The translations under genes and the position numbers were made by a program. Of a DNA stretch of 64,000 bases, positions 36,182 through 45,166 are shown piece by piece (positions within the stretch are counted from its first letter, which is position 1; each line of letters starts with the position of its first letter). The notes under the pieces were generated by a model, which did no database searches, was not told the DNA's origin, and saw only the letters and a list, made by a program, of their open reading frames with translations. Source of the DNA: an uncultured Phascolarctobacterium sp. (GTDB lineage: Bacteria; Bacillota; Negativicutes; Acidaminococcales; Acidaminococcaceae); contig NZ_CAAGLX010000013.1 in assembly GCF_900770955.1 (NCBI RefSeq), forward strand, positions 171,480 through 235,479. The letters run 5' to 3'.

Positions 36182-37693
36182 ATGGCTTTTTATTATGATG
36201 AACCTGCTCACACATTTAGTGAGTACCTGTTAGTTCCCGGTTATTCCTCCGAAAAATGTATCCCTGCCAATGTAGACCTGCGTACGCCGCTGGTTAAATA
36301 CAAAAAAGGTGAAGAACCGGCAATTACTATGAACATCCCGATGGTTTCCGCTATCATGCAGGCTGTTTCCGGCGAAAAGCTGGCTGTAGCTCTTTCCAAA
36401 GAGGGCGGCGTTTCTTTCATCTATGGTTCTCAATCCGTAGAGGACGAAGCTGCTATGGTTGCTCGTGTTAAGGGCTATCGTGCCGGCTTTGTAAGCAGCG
36501 ACTCCAATATCCGTCCGGACAGCACTCTGGCTGACATCCTGGCACTGAAGGAACGCACTGGTCACTCCACTGTTGCTGTTACAAGCGATGGTACCGCTAA
36601 CGGCAAGCTGGAAGGCATTGTTACCAGCCGTGACTATCGTCCGAGCCGTATGGCTATGGATACTAAGGTTCGTGACTTTATGACTCCGATTGATAAAATG
36701 GTTTATGCTCCGAAGGATACCACTCTGCAACAGGCTAACGATATCATTTGGGAGAAAAAACTCAACACTCTGCCTATCGTTGATGATGACGGCCGTATGC
36801 TGTACATGGTATTCCGTAAAGACTATGCAACTCATAAGGAATATCCGTTAGAGCTGCTGGACAGCAAAAAACGCCACATCGTCGGCGCAGGTATCAACAC
36901 CCGTGACTATGCTGAGCGTGTTCCTGCATTGATTGATGCAGGCGTTGACGTACTCTGCATTGACTCCTCTGAGGGCTACAGCGCATGGCAGAAAATCACT
37001 TTGGACTGGATTCGTGAGCACTACGGTGACAGCGTTAAGGTTGGCGCAGGCAACGTAGTAGACGCTGAAGGCTTCCGCTTTCTGGCTGAAGCTGGCGCTG
37101 ACTTCATTAAAGTTGGCATCGGCGGCGGTTCTATCTGCATCACCCGTGAGCAAAAAGGTATCGGCCGTGGCCAGGCAACCGCTCTGATTGACGTTTGCAA
37201 GGCTCGTGACGAATACTTCGAAGAAACCGGCGTATACATTCCTGTATGCTCCGACGGCGGTATCGTTTATGATTACCACATGACTCTGGCTCTGGCTATG
37301 GGCGCTGACTTCATGATGCTTGGCCGTTACTTCGCTCGTTTCGACGAAAGCCCGACCAACAAGGTTAACATTAACGGCACCTACATGAAGGAATATTGGG
37401 GTGAAGGCTCCAGCCGTGCCCGTAACTGGCAGCGCTATGACATGGGCGGCGCAGCTAAGCTGTCCTTCGAAGAAGGTGTTGACTCCTATGTTCCGTACGC
37501 AGGCAGCCTGAAGGACAACGTAAACCTGACCTTGGCTAAGGTTCGTTCCACCATGTGCAACTGCGGTGCTCTAAACATCCGTGAGCTGCAGGAGAAAGCT
37601 AAGCTGACTCTTGTTTCCGCAACCAGCCTAGTTGAAGGCGGCGCACATGACGTTATGCTGAAAGAAAACTCCAACAGCAACTATCCTAAATAA
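36182..37693 (+). CDS. guaB: IMP dehydrogenase, Tritrichomonas-like type
   Basis: IMP dehydrogenase (503 aa) oxidises IMP to XMP, the first step to GMP. A TIM barrel is interrupted by a CBS-pair domain (about 105-220). The catalytic loop reads [20 protein letters not shown] with Cys319, and the flap has Arg418-Tyr419 (NWQRYD). Length and these three positions equal those published for the Tritrichomonas foetus enzyme, and differ from common bacterial GuaB (about 485 aa, GPGSICTTR). AAGGATGATGAAAGA precedes the ATG. It follows purD by 122 bases, so GMP synthesis is linked to the pur operon. Confidence 0.93.
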   Translation: MAFYYDEPAHTFSEYLLVPGYSSEKCIPANVDLRTPLVKYKKGEEPAITMNIPMVSAIMQAVSGEKLAVALSKEGGVSFIYGSQSVEDEAAMVARVKGYRAGFVSSDSNIRPDSTLADILALKERTGHSTVAVTSDGTANGKLEGIVTSRDYRPSRMAMDTKVRDFMTPIDKMVYAPKDTTLQQANDIIWEKKLNTLPIVDDDGRMLYMVFRKDYATHKEYPLELLDSKKRHIVGAGINTRDYAERVPALIDAGVDVLCIDSSEGYSAWQKITLDWIREHYGDSVKVGAGNVVDAEGFRFLAEAGADFIKVGIGGGSICITREQKGIGRGQATALIDVCKARDEYFEETGVYIPVCSDGGIVYDYHMTLALAMGADFMMLGRYFARFDESPTNKVNINGTYMKEYWGEGSSRARNWQRYDMGGAAKLSFEEGVDSYVPYAGSLKDNVNLTLAKVRSTMCNCGALNIRELQEKAKLTLVSATSLVEGGAHDVMLKENSNSNYPK

Positions 37694-37711
37694 TTAAATG
37701 AACGTCAATGG

Positions 37712-37746
37712 CAAGCTCTCGAAGAAATTCGAGGGCTTGTTTTTTG
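37712..37746 (+). terminator. Terminator after guaB
   Basis: CAAGCTCTCGAA (37712-37723) pairs with TTCGAGGGCTTG (37728-37739) over GAAA, then a run of T. Confidence 0.88.
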
Positions 37747-37747
37747 C

Positions 37748-37776
37748 TTGCAAAACGCAAAAAAGCTGTTTATAAT
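37748..37776 (+). promoter_or_regulatory. Predicted promoter for the AAA/DUF4143 gene
   Basis: TTGCAA (37748-37753), 17-base spacer, TATAAT (37771-37776). Confidence 0.6.
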
Positions 37777-37821
37777 AAAATTAGAATTTTGAATAAACAA
37801 CATTTTAAGGAGGGAAGCTAT

Positions 37822-39075
37822 ATGTACATAAAGCGTGCTTTAGAGGAAACCGTACTGAAAACTTCGCGCACCTTTCCAGTAGTGCTTGTTACTGGCCCAC
37901 GCCAGGTTGGCAAAACGACTATGCTTAAAAAGCTTATGGAGCCTGAAAGAAAATATGTGACGCTGGATGATCCCGATGTACGTTATCTGGCTAAGACCGA
38001 TCCTGCATTGTTTATGCAACGCTATACTCCGCCTGTATTGATAGATGAAATTCAATATGCTACAGAGCTTCTGCCGTACATCAAAATGTCTGTTGACAGT
38101 TCCGGGCATATGGGTGACTATTGGCTTACCGGCTCGCAGGTATTCCGCTTGATGCAGAATGCCAGTGAAAGTTTGGCAGGGCGTGTGGGAATTTTGAGTT
38201 TGCTGGGACTTTCGGATGCGGAGCTGAATAATTATCCGAATGAGCCGTTTACTGCTGATAAGGATAGATTGTGTCAAAGGTATAATGCTGTGAAGCCGCG
38301 TGGCTTAAACGATATTTACCAGCGTATTTTCCGTGGCTCTATGCCTGCGTTATGCAATAATGCGGAAATTGACAGAGAAACATATTATAAATCTTATATA
38401 GATACGTATTTGCAGCGGGATATCAGAGATCTGACGCAGGTTGCAGACGAGATGCAGTTTTATAATTTTATGATAGTTGTAGCTGCGCATACATCTAAAC
38501 CGGTAATTTATGAAGAGTTGGCTGCTGCTGCCGGGATTAGTGCGCCTACTGCCAAGAAATGGCTGTCTATATTAGTATCTTCACATATTGTAGCTTTGGT
38601 TCAGCCTTACGCTAATAACGTTTTAAAACGTGTAGTGAAGATGCCGCTTATGCATTTTTTGGATACCGGGCTTGCTGCGCATTTGCTAAAATGGGGTAGC
38701 GCGGAAACATTAGAGCTTGGAGCAATGGCCGGAGCTTTTTTTGAGACTTATGTTTTTTCTGAGATTTATAAAAGCTACCTGAATGCAGGTAAAGAGCCGC
38801 CGATTTATTATTATCGCGATAATACACAAAAGGAAATTGACTTGTTGCTTTATCAAAACAATACTGTTTATCCGATAGAAGTAAAAAAGGCGGCCTCTCC
38901 GGGTAAGGTCGCAATCAAAAATTTTTCTGTCCTAGCTCCTTTGGAAAAGAACGATACATTTCCGGGCATTGCATCTCTGAAAGTAAATGTTGGTATGGGC
39001 AGTGTGATTTGCATGAATGAAAATCTGTTGCCGTTAGATGATAAAAACTGGTATGTGCCTGTTTGGCTGATATAG
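37822..39075 (+). CDS. AAA_14/DUF4143 ATPase of unknown function
   Basis: A 417-aa protein with an N-terminal AAA_14 P-loop ATPase (Walker A GPRQVGKTT at about 25-33; Walker B-like VLIDEIQYA; sensor-like TGSQ) and a C-terminal DUF4143 domain with a PD-(D/E)xK-like core (EIDLLLY...YPIEVKKA). These proteins are widespread and patchy, often in variable regions; their function is not established, though links to defence or toxin-like systems have been suggested. Codon use is more AT-rich than that of its neighbours, which hints at transfer. ATG 37822 follows AAGGAGGGA by 8 bases; the upstream in-frame ATG at 37708 lies inside the guaB terminator region. Confidence 0.88.
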   Translation: MYIKRALEETVLKTSRTFPVVLVTGPRQVGKTTMLKKLMEPERKYVTLDDPDVRYLAKTDPALFMQRYTPPVLIDEIQYATELLPYIKMSVDSSGHMGDYWLTGSQVFRLMQNASESLAGRVGILSLLGLSDAELNNYPNEPFTADKDRLCQRYNAVKPRGLNDIYQRIFRGSMPALCNNAEIDRETYYKSYIDTYLQRDIRDLTQVADEMQFYNFMIVVAAHTSKPVIYEELAAAAGISAPTAKKWLSILVSSHIVALVQPYANNVLKRVVKMPLMHFLDTGLAAHLLKWGSAETLELGAMAGAFFETYVFSEIYKSYLNAGKEPPIYYYRDNTQKEIDLLLYQNNTVYPIEVKKAASPGKVAIKNFSVLAPLEKNDTFPGIASLKVNVGMGSVICMNENLLPLDDKNWYVPVWLI

Positions 39076-39177
39076 TTACGTTTATTAAACGCTTTCATAC
39101 TATCCAGCATACAGACGAAAAAATCTAAGAAAATATTAAGTATTGTATAACATTACAATTTAAATCAAACCCAAAAA

Positions 39178-39206
39178 GCTCCCCTGAACGATTCGTTCAG
39201 GGGAGC
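39178..39206 (-). terminator. Terminator for the minus-strand phosphoesterase
   Basis: A perfect 13-bp stem, GCTCCCCTGAACG (39178-39190) with CGTTCAGGGGAGC (39194-39206). Read on the minus strand it is followed by TTTTTGGG, so it mainly serves the minus-strand gene; the plus side is also T-rich. Confidence 0.8.
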
Positions 39207-39233
39207 CTGTTTGTTTCATGCGGAGTTTCGCTG

Positions 39234-39926
39234 TTATATTACTTTGTAAAGCCGGAAGCCTTGCGTATCGCAGGAAACGAGTTTATAGTTGATTCCTTCG
39301 CGCAGACCTTCAAAAACGGGAATATGTTTTTCTCCATGGATGTGGCCGTAGACACAATGCTGTACACCGTACTGTAGCATCAGGTTAGTGAAGCGGGTAT
39401 GCTCGGTGCGTGCAAAGAGCGGCGGATAGTGAAAGGCTGTAATGATTTGTCGTGCCTGCATTTTACGTGCCTGCTGCAGGGAAAGCTCCAGACGGATACC
39501 TTCGCGGTTATAGATTTTTCTGTCGGCCTCGTTGAAGCTTTCGGCCGAGGGCAGCAGCCAGCCGCGGGTGCCGCAGACAGCGAGATCCTCTACCATAATG
39601 CAGTCGTTCTGCAGAAATTCAAAATGAGTACCGTAACGCTGCTGCATTTTGCTCAGGCTGCTCCACCAGTAGTCGTGGTTACCGCGCAGCAGCAGCTTGC
39701 GACCGGGGAGTTGCGCCAGCCAATCTAAATCCTGTGCTGCTTCCTCCAGTGTCATAGCCCAGGAAATATCGCCGCAGACAATGACTGTATCCTGCGATAT
39801 TACTGTATTTTGCCAGTTAGCGGCAACCTTTTCCTTATGGTTGCGCCAATGCTCGCCGAAAACCTCCATGGGTTTGCTTGCCGGTTCGCCTGATAAATGC
39901 AGGTCGCCTATTGCGTAAATATGCAT
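39234..39926 (-). CDS. Calcineurin-like metallophosphoesterase
   Basis: A 230-aa cytosolic metallophosphoesterase with the full dinuclear metal signature: DLHLSG near the N-terminus (D8, H10), CGDISW, RGNHDYWW, and later FHYPP and YGHIHGEKH. The physiological substrate is unknown. It lies 31 bases downstream of a HAD phosphatase gene on the same strand, so the two are probably cotranscribed. Confidence 0.92.
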   Translation of the reverse strand: MHIYAIGDLHLSGEPASKPMEVFGEHWRNHKEKVAANWQNTVISQDTVIVCGDISWAMTLEEAAQDLDWLAQLPGRKLLLRGNHDYWWSSLSKMQQRYGTHFEFLQNDCIMVEDLAVCGTRGWLLPSAESFNEADRKIYNREGIRLELSLQQARKMQARQIITAFHYPPLFARTEHTRFTNLMLQYGVQHCVYGHIHGEKHIPVFEGLREGINYKLVSCDTQGFRLYKVI

Positions 39927-39957
39927 AATCTTATCACCTGTAAGTGTTGAGTCAATT

Positions 39958-40620
39958 TTAGTCTTTATTCAGCAGGAAGTGTGCTAATGCCGGAACATCG
40001 GCAACATAGTAATCGGCACCTGCTTCCGACAGCTCTGCGTAGCTGCCGAAGCCGAAGCCTGCGCCGATGCAGGCGATGCCGTTGGCATGGGCGGCGAGAA
40101 CGTCCTCGCGGCGGTCACCGATGAGTGCTGCTGTTTTCTTGGCTTCAGGTGTAGTGAGCTGCCATTTTTCCAAAGCGGCGGCAACTACCAAAGCCTTCTT
40201 GTCAGTTTTACCGTCAAGGCTGCAGCCGGTGATATCTTCCAGATAGGGATTAAAGCCGAAGCGTTCGGCAATTCTAAGTGCAAACACCTCCGGTTTGGCG
40301 GTAGCCATACCGAGGCGGCGGCCGTCCTGCTGCAGGTCGGCCAACAGCTCCATAATACCTGGATAAACCTTGTTTTCCCAGATGCCGATATCAGTGTAGC
40401 GTTCACGATATTTTTCTACACCGATTTCAGCCTGCTCTCTGGTCATGCCGTAGTATTTGATAAAGCTGTCACGCAGGGGCGGACCGATGAAAACCTCCAG
40501 CTTTTTTAAATCAGGCTCTTCAATATTTTGTGCGTGCAATGCGTATTGTACGCATTTGGTGATACCCTCGGCGGAATTTGTCAGGGTACCGTCTAAATCA
40601 AAAAGTAAATTTTGAAACAT
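39958..40620 (-). CDS. HAD-family hydrolase (phosphoglycolate phosphatase-like)
   Basis: A 220-aa HAD superfamily phosphatase. The nucleophile motif is FDLDGTLTNS at the N-terminus (Asp8 and Asp10), followed by a helical cap with IGPPL, then motif II MATAKP and motif IV IGDRREDVLAAHANG. It is closest to the Gph/PpaX group. The substrate cannot be fixed from sequence. AAGGAG precedes the ATG, and the phosphoesterase gene follows on the same strand. Confidence 0.9.
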   Translation of the reverse strand: MFQNLLFDLDGTLTNSAEGITKCVQYALHAQNIEEPDLKKLEVFIGPPLRDSFIKYYGMTREQAEIGVEKYRERYTDIGIWENKVYPGIMELLADLQQDGRRLGMATAKPEVFALRIAERFGFNPYLEDITGCSLDGKTDKKALVVAAALEKWQLTTPEAKKTAALIGDRREDVLAAHANGIACIGAGFGFGSYAELSEAGADYYVADVPALAHFLLNKD

Positions 40621-40747
40621 TTATTGCTCCTTATTCGCTTTAATAGAATTTTTTGGGACTTGTATAACTGATTATAACACACTTTCGCGATTTAGTGATA
40701 CAATAATGGTTATTAGAGACAGATAGATTTCATGAGGGGGAATAAAA

Positions 40748-41947
40748 ATGACAATTAAGCTCTTTGAAAATAATTCTTTGCTCAAGCAGTGCATGGCGAA
40801 GGTAACGGCCTGCACGCCGAAGAATGGCAAATATCTGGTTGAATTGGACCAGACTGTTTTCTTCCCGGAGGGCGGCGGTCAGTTGAGCGACAGAGGCAAG
40901 CTGGCTGATGCTGTTGTAAGCCATGTAAGCGAAAAGGATGGTCATATCTACCACGAATGCGACAAGCCGCTGGCGGTTGGCGCTGAGGCGGAGGCTGTTT
41001 TGGACTGGTCTGTGCGCCTTGACAGAATGCAGCAGCATTTGGGCGAGCATCTTTTGTCCTACGCCTGCTGGAAGCTGTTTAAGGCCAACAATATCGGCTT
41101 TCATATGAATGAGGACGATGTGTTCATTGACCTTGACATGGAGCTGACGGACGAGGAGCTGCTGCAGGCAGAATTATATACGAATGAGATTATCTGGGAT
41201 AATCGCCCGGTACATATCAGCTATATGGACAGCACTGAGGCTGTCAAACTGAAGGATAAAATGCGTAAGTTCAACAGCAAGCTGACCGGCACACTGCGTA
41301 TTGTTTCCGTTGAGGATGCCGATATCTGCACCTGCTGTGGTACGCATCCGCCGTTTACAGGGATGCTGGGCAGCGTTAAGGTTATCCGCCATGAAAAACA
41401 CAAGGGCGGCTGTCGCGTAGAGTTTGTCTGCGGCCGCAGAGCTTTGCTGGATGCTGATACCAAGAACAGCACCCTGCTTAGCGTTGCTGCAGGCCTTTCC
41501 GTAAAGCCTGAGCAGGTGCCTGCTGCCGTAAGTAAGCAGAAAAATGATTTACTGGCACAGCTTGATGTTGCTAAGAGCAAGCTGCTGAAGATTGAAGAGG
41601 AAAAGCTGCAGGAAACATATGCTGCTGCCCCGGTGAATGCTGACGGTGTCAAGGTTCTGGCTCTGCCTATGGAAGGTCACGATGCCAAGGATATCAAAGC
41701 CTTCTTGCCGAAGGTTACTGCCTTGGAAAACACGCTGAGCCTTTTGCTGGCAGTGCAGCCTGAGCGCATCAGCTACGCAGTTACTTTAGGCGCGGATACT
41801 GCGGGTGATTGCCGCAGCGTTATTAAGCTGCTTAACGAAGCCTTTGGCGGCCGTGGCGGCGGCAAGAGCGACTGCGCGCAGGGCGGTGCGGATTATTGCG
41901 CCGATTGGCAGGAAAAGCTGCAGAGCGTTGTAGAAAAACTGAAGTAA
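40748..41947 (+). CDS. AlaX-type alanyl-tRNA editing protein with DHHA1 domain
   Basis: A 399-aa free-standing relative of the alanyl-tRNA synthetase editing region, expected to hydrolyse mischarged Ser-tRNA(Ala). FFPEGGGQLSDRG, zinc ligands in HLGEH (His97 and His101) and CCGTH (Cys196 and His200) form the editing site. A central helical part and a C-terminal DHHA1-like domain with FGGRGGGKSDCAQGG complete it, so it is the long AlaX form. GAGGGGGAA is the ribosome site. Transcribed divergently from the HAD gene. Confidence 0.92.
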   Translation: MTIKLFENNSLLKQCMAKVTACTPKNGKYLVELDQTVFFPEGGGQLSDRGKLADAVVSHVSEKDGHIYHECDKPLAVGAEAEAVLDWSVRLDRMQQHLGEHLLSYACWKLFKANNIGFHMNEDDVFIDLDMELTDEELLQAELYTNEIIWDNRPVHISYMDSTEAVKLKDKMRKFNSKLTGTLRIVSVEDADICTCCGTHPPFTGMLGSVKVIRHEKHKGGCRVEFVCGRRALLDADTKNSTLLSVAAGLSVKPEQVPAAVSKQKNDLLAQLDVAKSKLLKIEEEKLQETYAAAPVNADGVKVLALPMEGHDAKDIKAFLPKVTALENTLSLLLAVQPERISYAVTLGADTAGDCRSVIKLLNEAFGGRGGGKSDCAQGGADYCADWQEKLQSVVEKLK

Positions 41948-41959
41948 AAAGAGCAAAAT

Positions 41960-42117
41960 AAAAGAGGCTGGGACAAAACTGACTTTATAAATTGAAGAAT
42001 AGCCGAAGTTTAAGGATTTTCTAAAATTTTTGTACTAAAAAACCAGTGGGAATTTATCTGATAGTAAATCTCCACTGGTTTTTCTGTTTAAAGCTGTGTT
42101 TTGTCCCAGCCTCTTTT
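41960..42117. repeat. Nested inverted-repeat element (MITE-like, double terminator)
   Basis: Perfect 20-bp outer arms (41960-41979 and 42098-42117; core GAGGCTGGGACAAAAC) enclose about 118 bases. Within is a second inverted repeat, AAAAACCAGTGG (42038-42049) and CCACTGGTTTTT (42072-42083). The outer right arm ends in TTTT and the left begins with AAAA, so it can terminate transcription on both strands between two convergent genes. No open frame is inside. Confidence 0.75.
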
Positions 42118-42123
42118 TATGTA

Positions 42124-43161
42124 TTACAGCTCATTAATCATAGCAATCAGTCTGTCAACCTCTTCGTCCTTGGTTGCCCAGCTGGTGCAGATGCGCACAC
42201 TGTAATTGCCGTCCTCCAGGTAAGCAATATGACTGAGAGCAAATTCCTCGCTCAGCTTTTCAAATTGCGCCGGAGTCATGATCACAAATTGCTGGTTGGT
42301 GGGAGAATTGGTAACGAACTTGAAGCCTTTGGCTAACAGTGCATCACGGATTTTCAGCGCTTGCAGTGTGCCCTTGCCACAGATTTTGCTGTAAAGGTCA
42401 TCCTTCATCAGTGCGCCGAACTGTACGCCGAGCAGACGCCCTTTGGCCATGATGGAACCGCATTGCTTAGCGATTGTGCGGAAGTCAGGCTTGAGTGCAT
42501 CGTTCAAAATAACAACTGCTTCGCCGAAGAGCAGGCCGCATTTGGTGCCGCCAATATAGAACACGTCGCAGTTAGCTGCCAAATCTGCAGCAGTCATATC
42601 GTTGTCGGGAGCGCCAAGAACATAGCCTAAGCGAGCGCCGTCAACGAAAAGGTAAAGACTGCAGTCCTTGCAGGCCTGATATAAATCCTGCAGCTCCTTT
42701 TTGCTGTACATGCTGCCGATTTCGGTAGGTTGGGAGATATAAACCATTTTCGGCTGTGCCCAATGCTCACGGCTGGGGTCGGTATTGTACATTTTCCATT
42801 CATGGCGGATTTGCTCGGCAGTGAGCTTACCGTCATCGCTGGGCAGCGGCAGTACGCGGTGACCTACATGCTCAATCGCACCGGCCTCATGCGTGTTGAT
42901 GTGGCTGGGAACAGCGCCGTAAACAGCCTGATGCGGACGCAGGGAGGCACAGATAACAGTCAGGTTGGTCTGCGTGCCGCCAACAAGGAAATGCACGTCA
43001 GCGTTAGGGCAATCAAAGGCTTTTTTAATCAAAGTGCGTGCTTCGTCGCAGTAAGGATCAAGACCGTAACCGTCGGTTTGTTCCATATTAGTTTGCACGA
43101 GCTTTTCGAGGACTGCGGGATGGCAGCCTTCTGTGTAGTCACTGTTAAAACGATAAGTCAT
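42124..43161 (-). CDS. Low-specificity L-threonine aldolase family protein
   Basis: A 345-aa fold-type I PLP enzyme of the threonine aldolase/beta-eliminating lyase family, which splits threonine or allo-threonine to glycine and acetaldehyde. FNSDYTEGCHPAVLEKL at the N-terminus, GGTQTN, HEAGAIEHVGH, DGARLG and the PLP lysine in GGTKCGLLFGE are visible. It could feed glycine into the one-carbon pool with GlyA. GAAGGTGAT precedes the ATG on the minus strand. Confidence 0.92.
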   Translation of the reverse strand: MTYRFNSDYTEGCHPAVLEKLVQTNMEQTDGYGLDPYCDEARTLIKKAFDCPNADVHFLVGGTQTNLTVICASLRPHQAVYGAVPSHINTHEAGAIEHVGHRVLPLPSDDGKLTAEQIRHEWKMYNTDPSREHWAQPKMVYISQPTEIGSMYSKKELQDLYQACKDCSLYLFVDGARLGYVLGAPDNDMTAADLAANCDVFYIGGTKCGLLFGEAVVILNDALKPDFRTIAKQCGSIMAKGRLLGVQFGALMKDDLYSKICGKGTLQALKIRDALLAKGFKFVTNSPTNQQFVIMTPAQFEKLSEEFALSHIAYLEDGNYSVRICTSWATKDEEVDRLIAMINEL

Positions 43162-43209
43162 TTTAAATCACCTTCAATTTTTTAGTTTATATGTGTAATT
43201 TGATAGCTT

Positions 43210-43275
43210 GATAGTGTAAAAGCTCTCCTTGGGGAGAGCTGTCAGCGAAACTGACTGAGAGGGGAATATACTATC
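43210..43275. repeat. 66-bp MITE-like element
   Basis: Terminal inverted repeats GATAGTGTA (43210-43218) and TATACTATC (43267-43275) bound two perfect hairpins: AGCTCTCC/GGAGAGCT (43221-43240) and GTCAG/CTGAC (43241-43255). The CTGACTGAGAG part resembles the element at 256-343. No coding potential. Confidence 0.6.
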
Positions 43276-43288
43276 TTAGTTATAAATA

Positions 43289-43375
43289 GCGCGCTACGCG
43301 ATGCCACCCGCCCCAGGGCGCTATCCCTTGCCCTACGGGCAATTCACCTTGTCTCCCCGATGGGAGGCTATTACA
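43289..43375. repeat. Second intergenic hairpin-rich element
   Basis: A GC-rich stretch, unlike its surroundings, with TTGCCC/GGGCAA (43328-43342) and CTCCC/GGGAG (about 43353-43366) hairpins. It looks like another dispersed repeat type and is non-coding. Together with the 66-bp element it fills most of the 231-base gap before dedA. Confidence 0.45.
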
Positions 43376-43392
43376 AAAATTACAAGACTTAC

Positions 43393-44037
43393 TTATTCTT
43401 TGCCTAAAATTTTCTTGCCTACGAATTCATATAGCACAGGCAACAGGGAAAAGACGATGATGCCTAAAGTTACCAACGTAAAGTTATGCTTGATGGCAGG
43501 GATATTGCCGAAGAAGTAACCGCCGCCGACGAAGAGGAATACCCACACTACAGCACCGATGACATTGTAATGAGCAAAGGTCAGGTAGTGCATTTTGCCG
43601 ATGCCGGCAACGAAGGGAGCAAAGGTGCGGACAATAGGCACAAAGCGGGCCAGGAAAATAGCCTTGTGACCATGCTTGTCATAAAAAGCACTGGCCTTGT
43701 CGACATGCTCCTTTTTAATGATGTTCTTCTTAATCATGTGCATACCGAGATGCTCGCCTATCATATAATTGCAGGCATCACCCAGCACAGATGAAACTAA
43801 AAAGATGGGCACGATAATTTTGATATCCATGCCTTCGGGTGCAGCAGCAGCAAGAGCGCCGCAGGCGAAAAGCAGCGAATCGCCAGGTAAAAACGGGGTG
43901 ACTACCAGACCGGTTTCGCAGAATACAACCATGAACAGGATGGCGTAAATCAGATGACCGTAGGCCATCATAATTTCCGGCAGATGCTTGTCCAGATGCA
44001 GAATTAAATCGATAAAATACATTGCGTATGCTTCCAT
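43393..44037 (-). CDS. DedA-family membrane protein
   Basis: A 214-aa membrane protein of the DedA/SNARE-associated family (TVP38/VTT fold), whose members flip or scramble lipid carriers such as undecaprenyl phosphate in other bacteria. Signature parts are FCETGLVVTPFLPGDSLLF, LGDACNYMIGEHLG and FLARFVPIVRTFAPFVAGIG. ATG at 44037 is preferred over 44058 because AAGAAAGGAA lies between them as the ribosome site. It is divergent from map. Confidence 0.93.
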   Translation of the reverse strand: MEAYAMYFIDLILHLDKHLPEIMMAYGHLIYAILFMVVFCETGLVVTPFLPGDSLLFACGALAAAAPEGMDIKIIVPIFLVSSVLGDACNYMIGEHLGMHMIKKNIIKKEHVDKASAFYDKHGHKAIFLARFVPIVRTFAPFVAGIGKMHYLTFAHYNVIGAVVWVFLFVGGGYFFGNIPAIKHNFTLVTLGIIVFSLLPVLYEFVGKKILGKE

Positions 44038-44213
44038 AAAAATTTCCTTTCTTAACATTGAGTCATATAAAGTAATTTTAACACAAAAAACCGAACGTTG
44101 TAAGATAATTTTAAGCCGAAAATGTGATTTTTCCCTTAAATATGTGGTAAAATAGAAGTTATAAGGTTGTAATGTACAAGTTGTAACAATTATTTAGATA
44201 AGGAGTGTTTTCT

Positions 44214-45074
44214 TTGGATCAAGAATTATGTTGGTGTGGCAGTGGTAAAGCATATGCAGACTGCCACAAAATGAATGATGCAAAAATTGCGTTGCTGCAG
44301 GCTCAGGGCTGCGAGGTTCCTGACCGTGATATGATTAAAACCCCGGAGCAGATTGCCGGTATCCGTGCAGCCTGCAAAATCAACACAGGCGTACTTGACG
44401 AGGTAGCAAAATATATTAAGGCAGGTATGACTACTGCTGATATCGACAGAATCGTTTACGAATATACAGTAGCACATAACGCTATCCCTGCACCGCTTGG
44501 ATATGAAGGTTTCCCAAAGAGCGTATGTACCTCTATCAATGACCAGGTTTGCCACGGCATTCCCAGCGAGCATGACGTGCTGCGCAGCGGTGATATTGTG
44601 AATGTAGACGTTTCTACTATCTACAATGGCTATTATGCTGACGCGTCCCGTATGTTTATGATTGGCAAGGTAGCAAAGCCGGCAGCGGATCTTGTTGCGA
44701 TTACCAAGCAATGTCTGCTGCGCGGTATTGAAGCAGCTCAGCCTTGGGGCTTTTTGGGCGATATCGGTGCTGCTGTTTCCAAGCTGGCGCATAAGCATGG
44801 GTATTCCGTTGTCGAAGAATTCGGCGGTCATGGCGTCGGCATAGAGTTCCATGAGGATCCGTTTGTCTGCCATGTAGGCAAGCGTAAAACCGGTATGGTA
44901 CTGGTACCAGGAATGATTTTCACTATCGAGCCGATGATTAACATGGGACACAAGGATATCTGCATTGACGAGAGCAACAACTGGACTGTTTATACCTGTG
45001 ACGGCAGCCTTTCCGCCCAATGGGAGCACCAGATTCTAATTACAGAAAACGGTCCGGAGATTTTGAGTTATTAA
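44214..45074 (+). CDS. map: Type I methionine aminopeptidase with SEC-C motif
   Basis: A 286-aa methionine aminopeptidase that removes the initiator Met. A short SEC-C zinc motif sits at the very N-terminus (Cys6, Cys8, Cys17, His18: CWCGSGKAYADCH). The catalytic domain follows, with HGIPSEHDVLRSGDIVNVDV, the metal ligands in DASRMF, FGGHGVGIEFHEDP, TIEPMI and the final Glu region. The start is TTG at 44214, 8 bases after AAGGAG; the in-frame GTG at 44205 overlaps that site. The SEC-C motif may help ribosome contact (inference). Confidence 0.94.
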   Translation: MDQELCWCGSGKAYADCHKMNDAKIALLQAQGCEVPDRDMIKTPEQIAGIRAACKINTGVLDEVAKYIKAGMTTADIDRIVYEYTVAHNAIPAPLGYEGFPKSVCTSINDQVCHGIPSEHDVLRSGDIVNVDVSTIYNGYYADASRMFMIGKVAKPAADLVAITKQCLLRGIEAAQPWGFLGDIGAAVSKLAHKHGYSVVEEFGGHGVGIEFHEDPFVCHVGKRKTGMVLVPGMIFTIEPMINMGHKDICIDESNNWTVYTCDGSLSAQWEHQILITENGPEILSY

Positions 45075-45166
45075 TGGCTTGGCGGCTGTGCAGGCAGCCT
45101 TAATCATGATTATCGCGCCTGAGTCCTGCAGCTTGGGCAAATAGATAGCATAGGAGGCTATAACGA

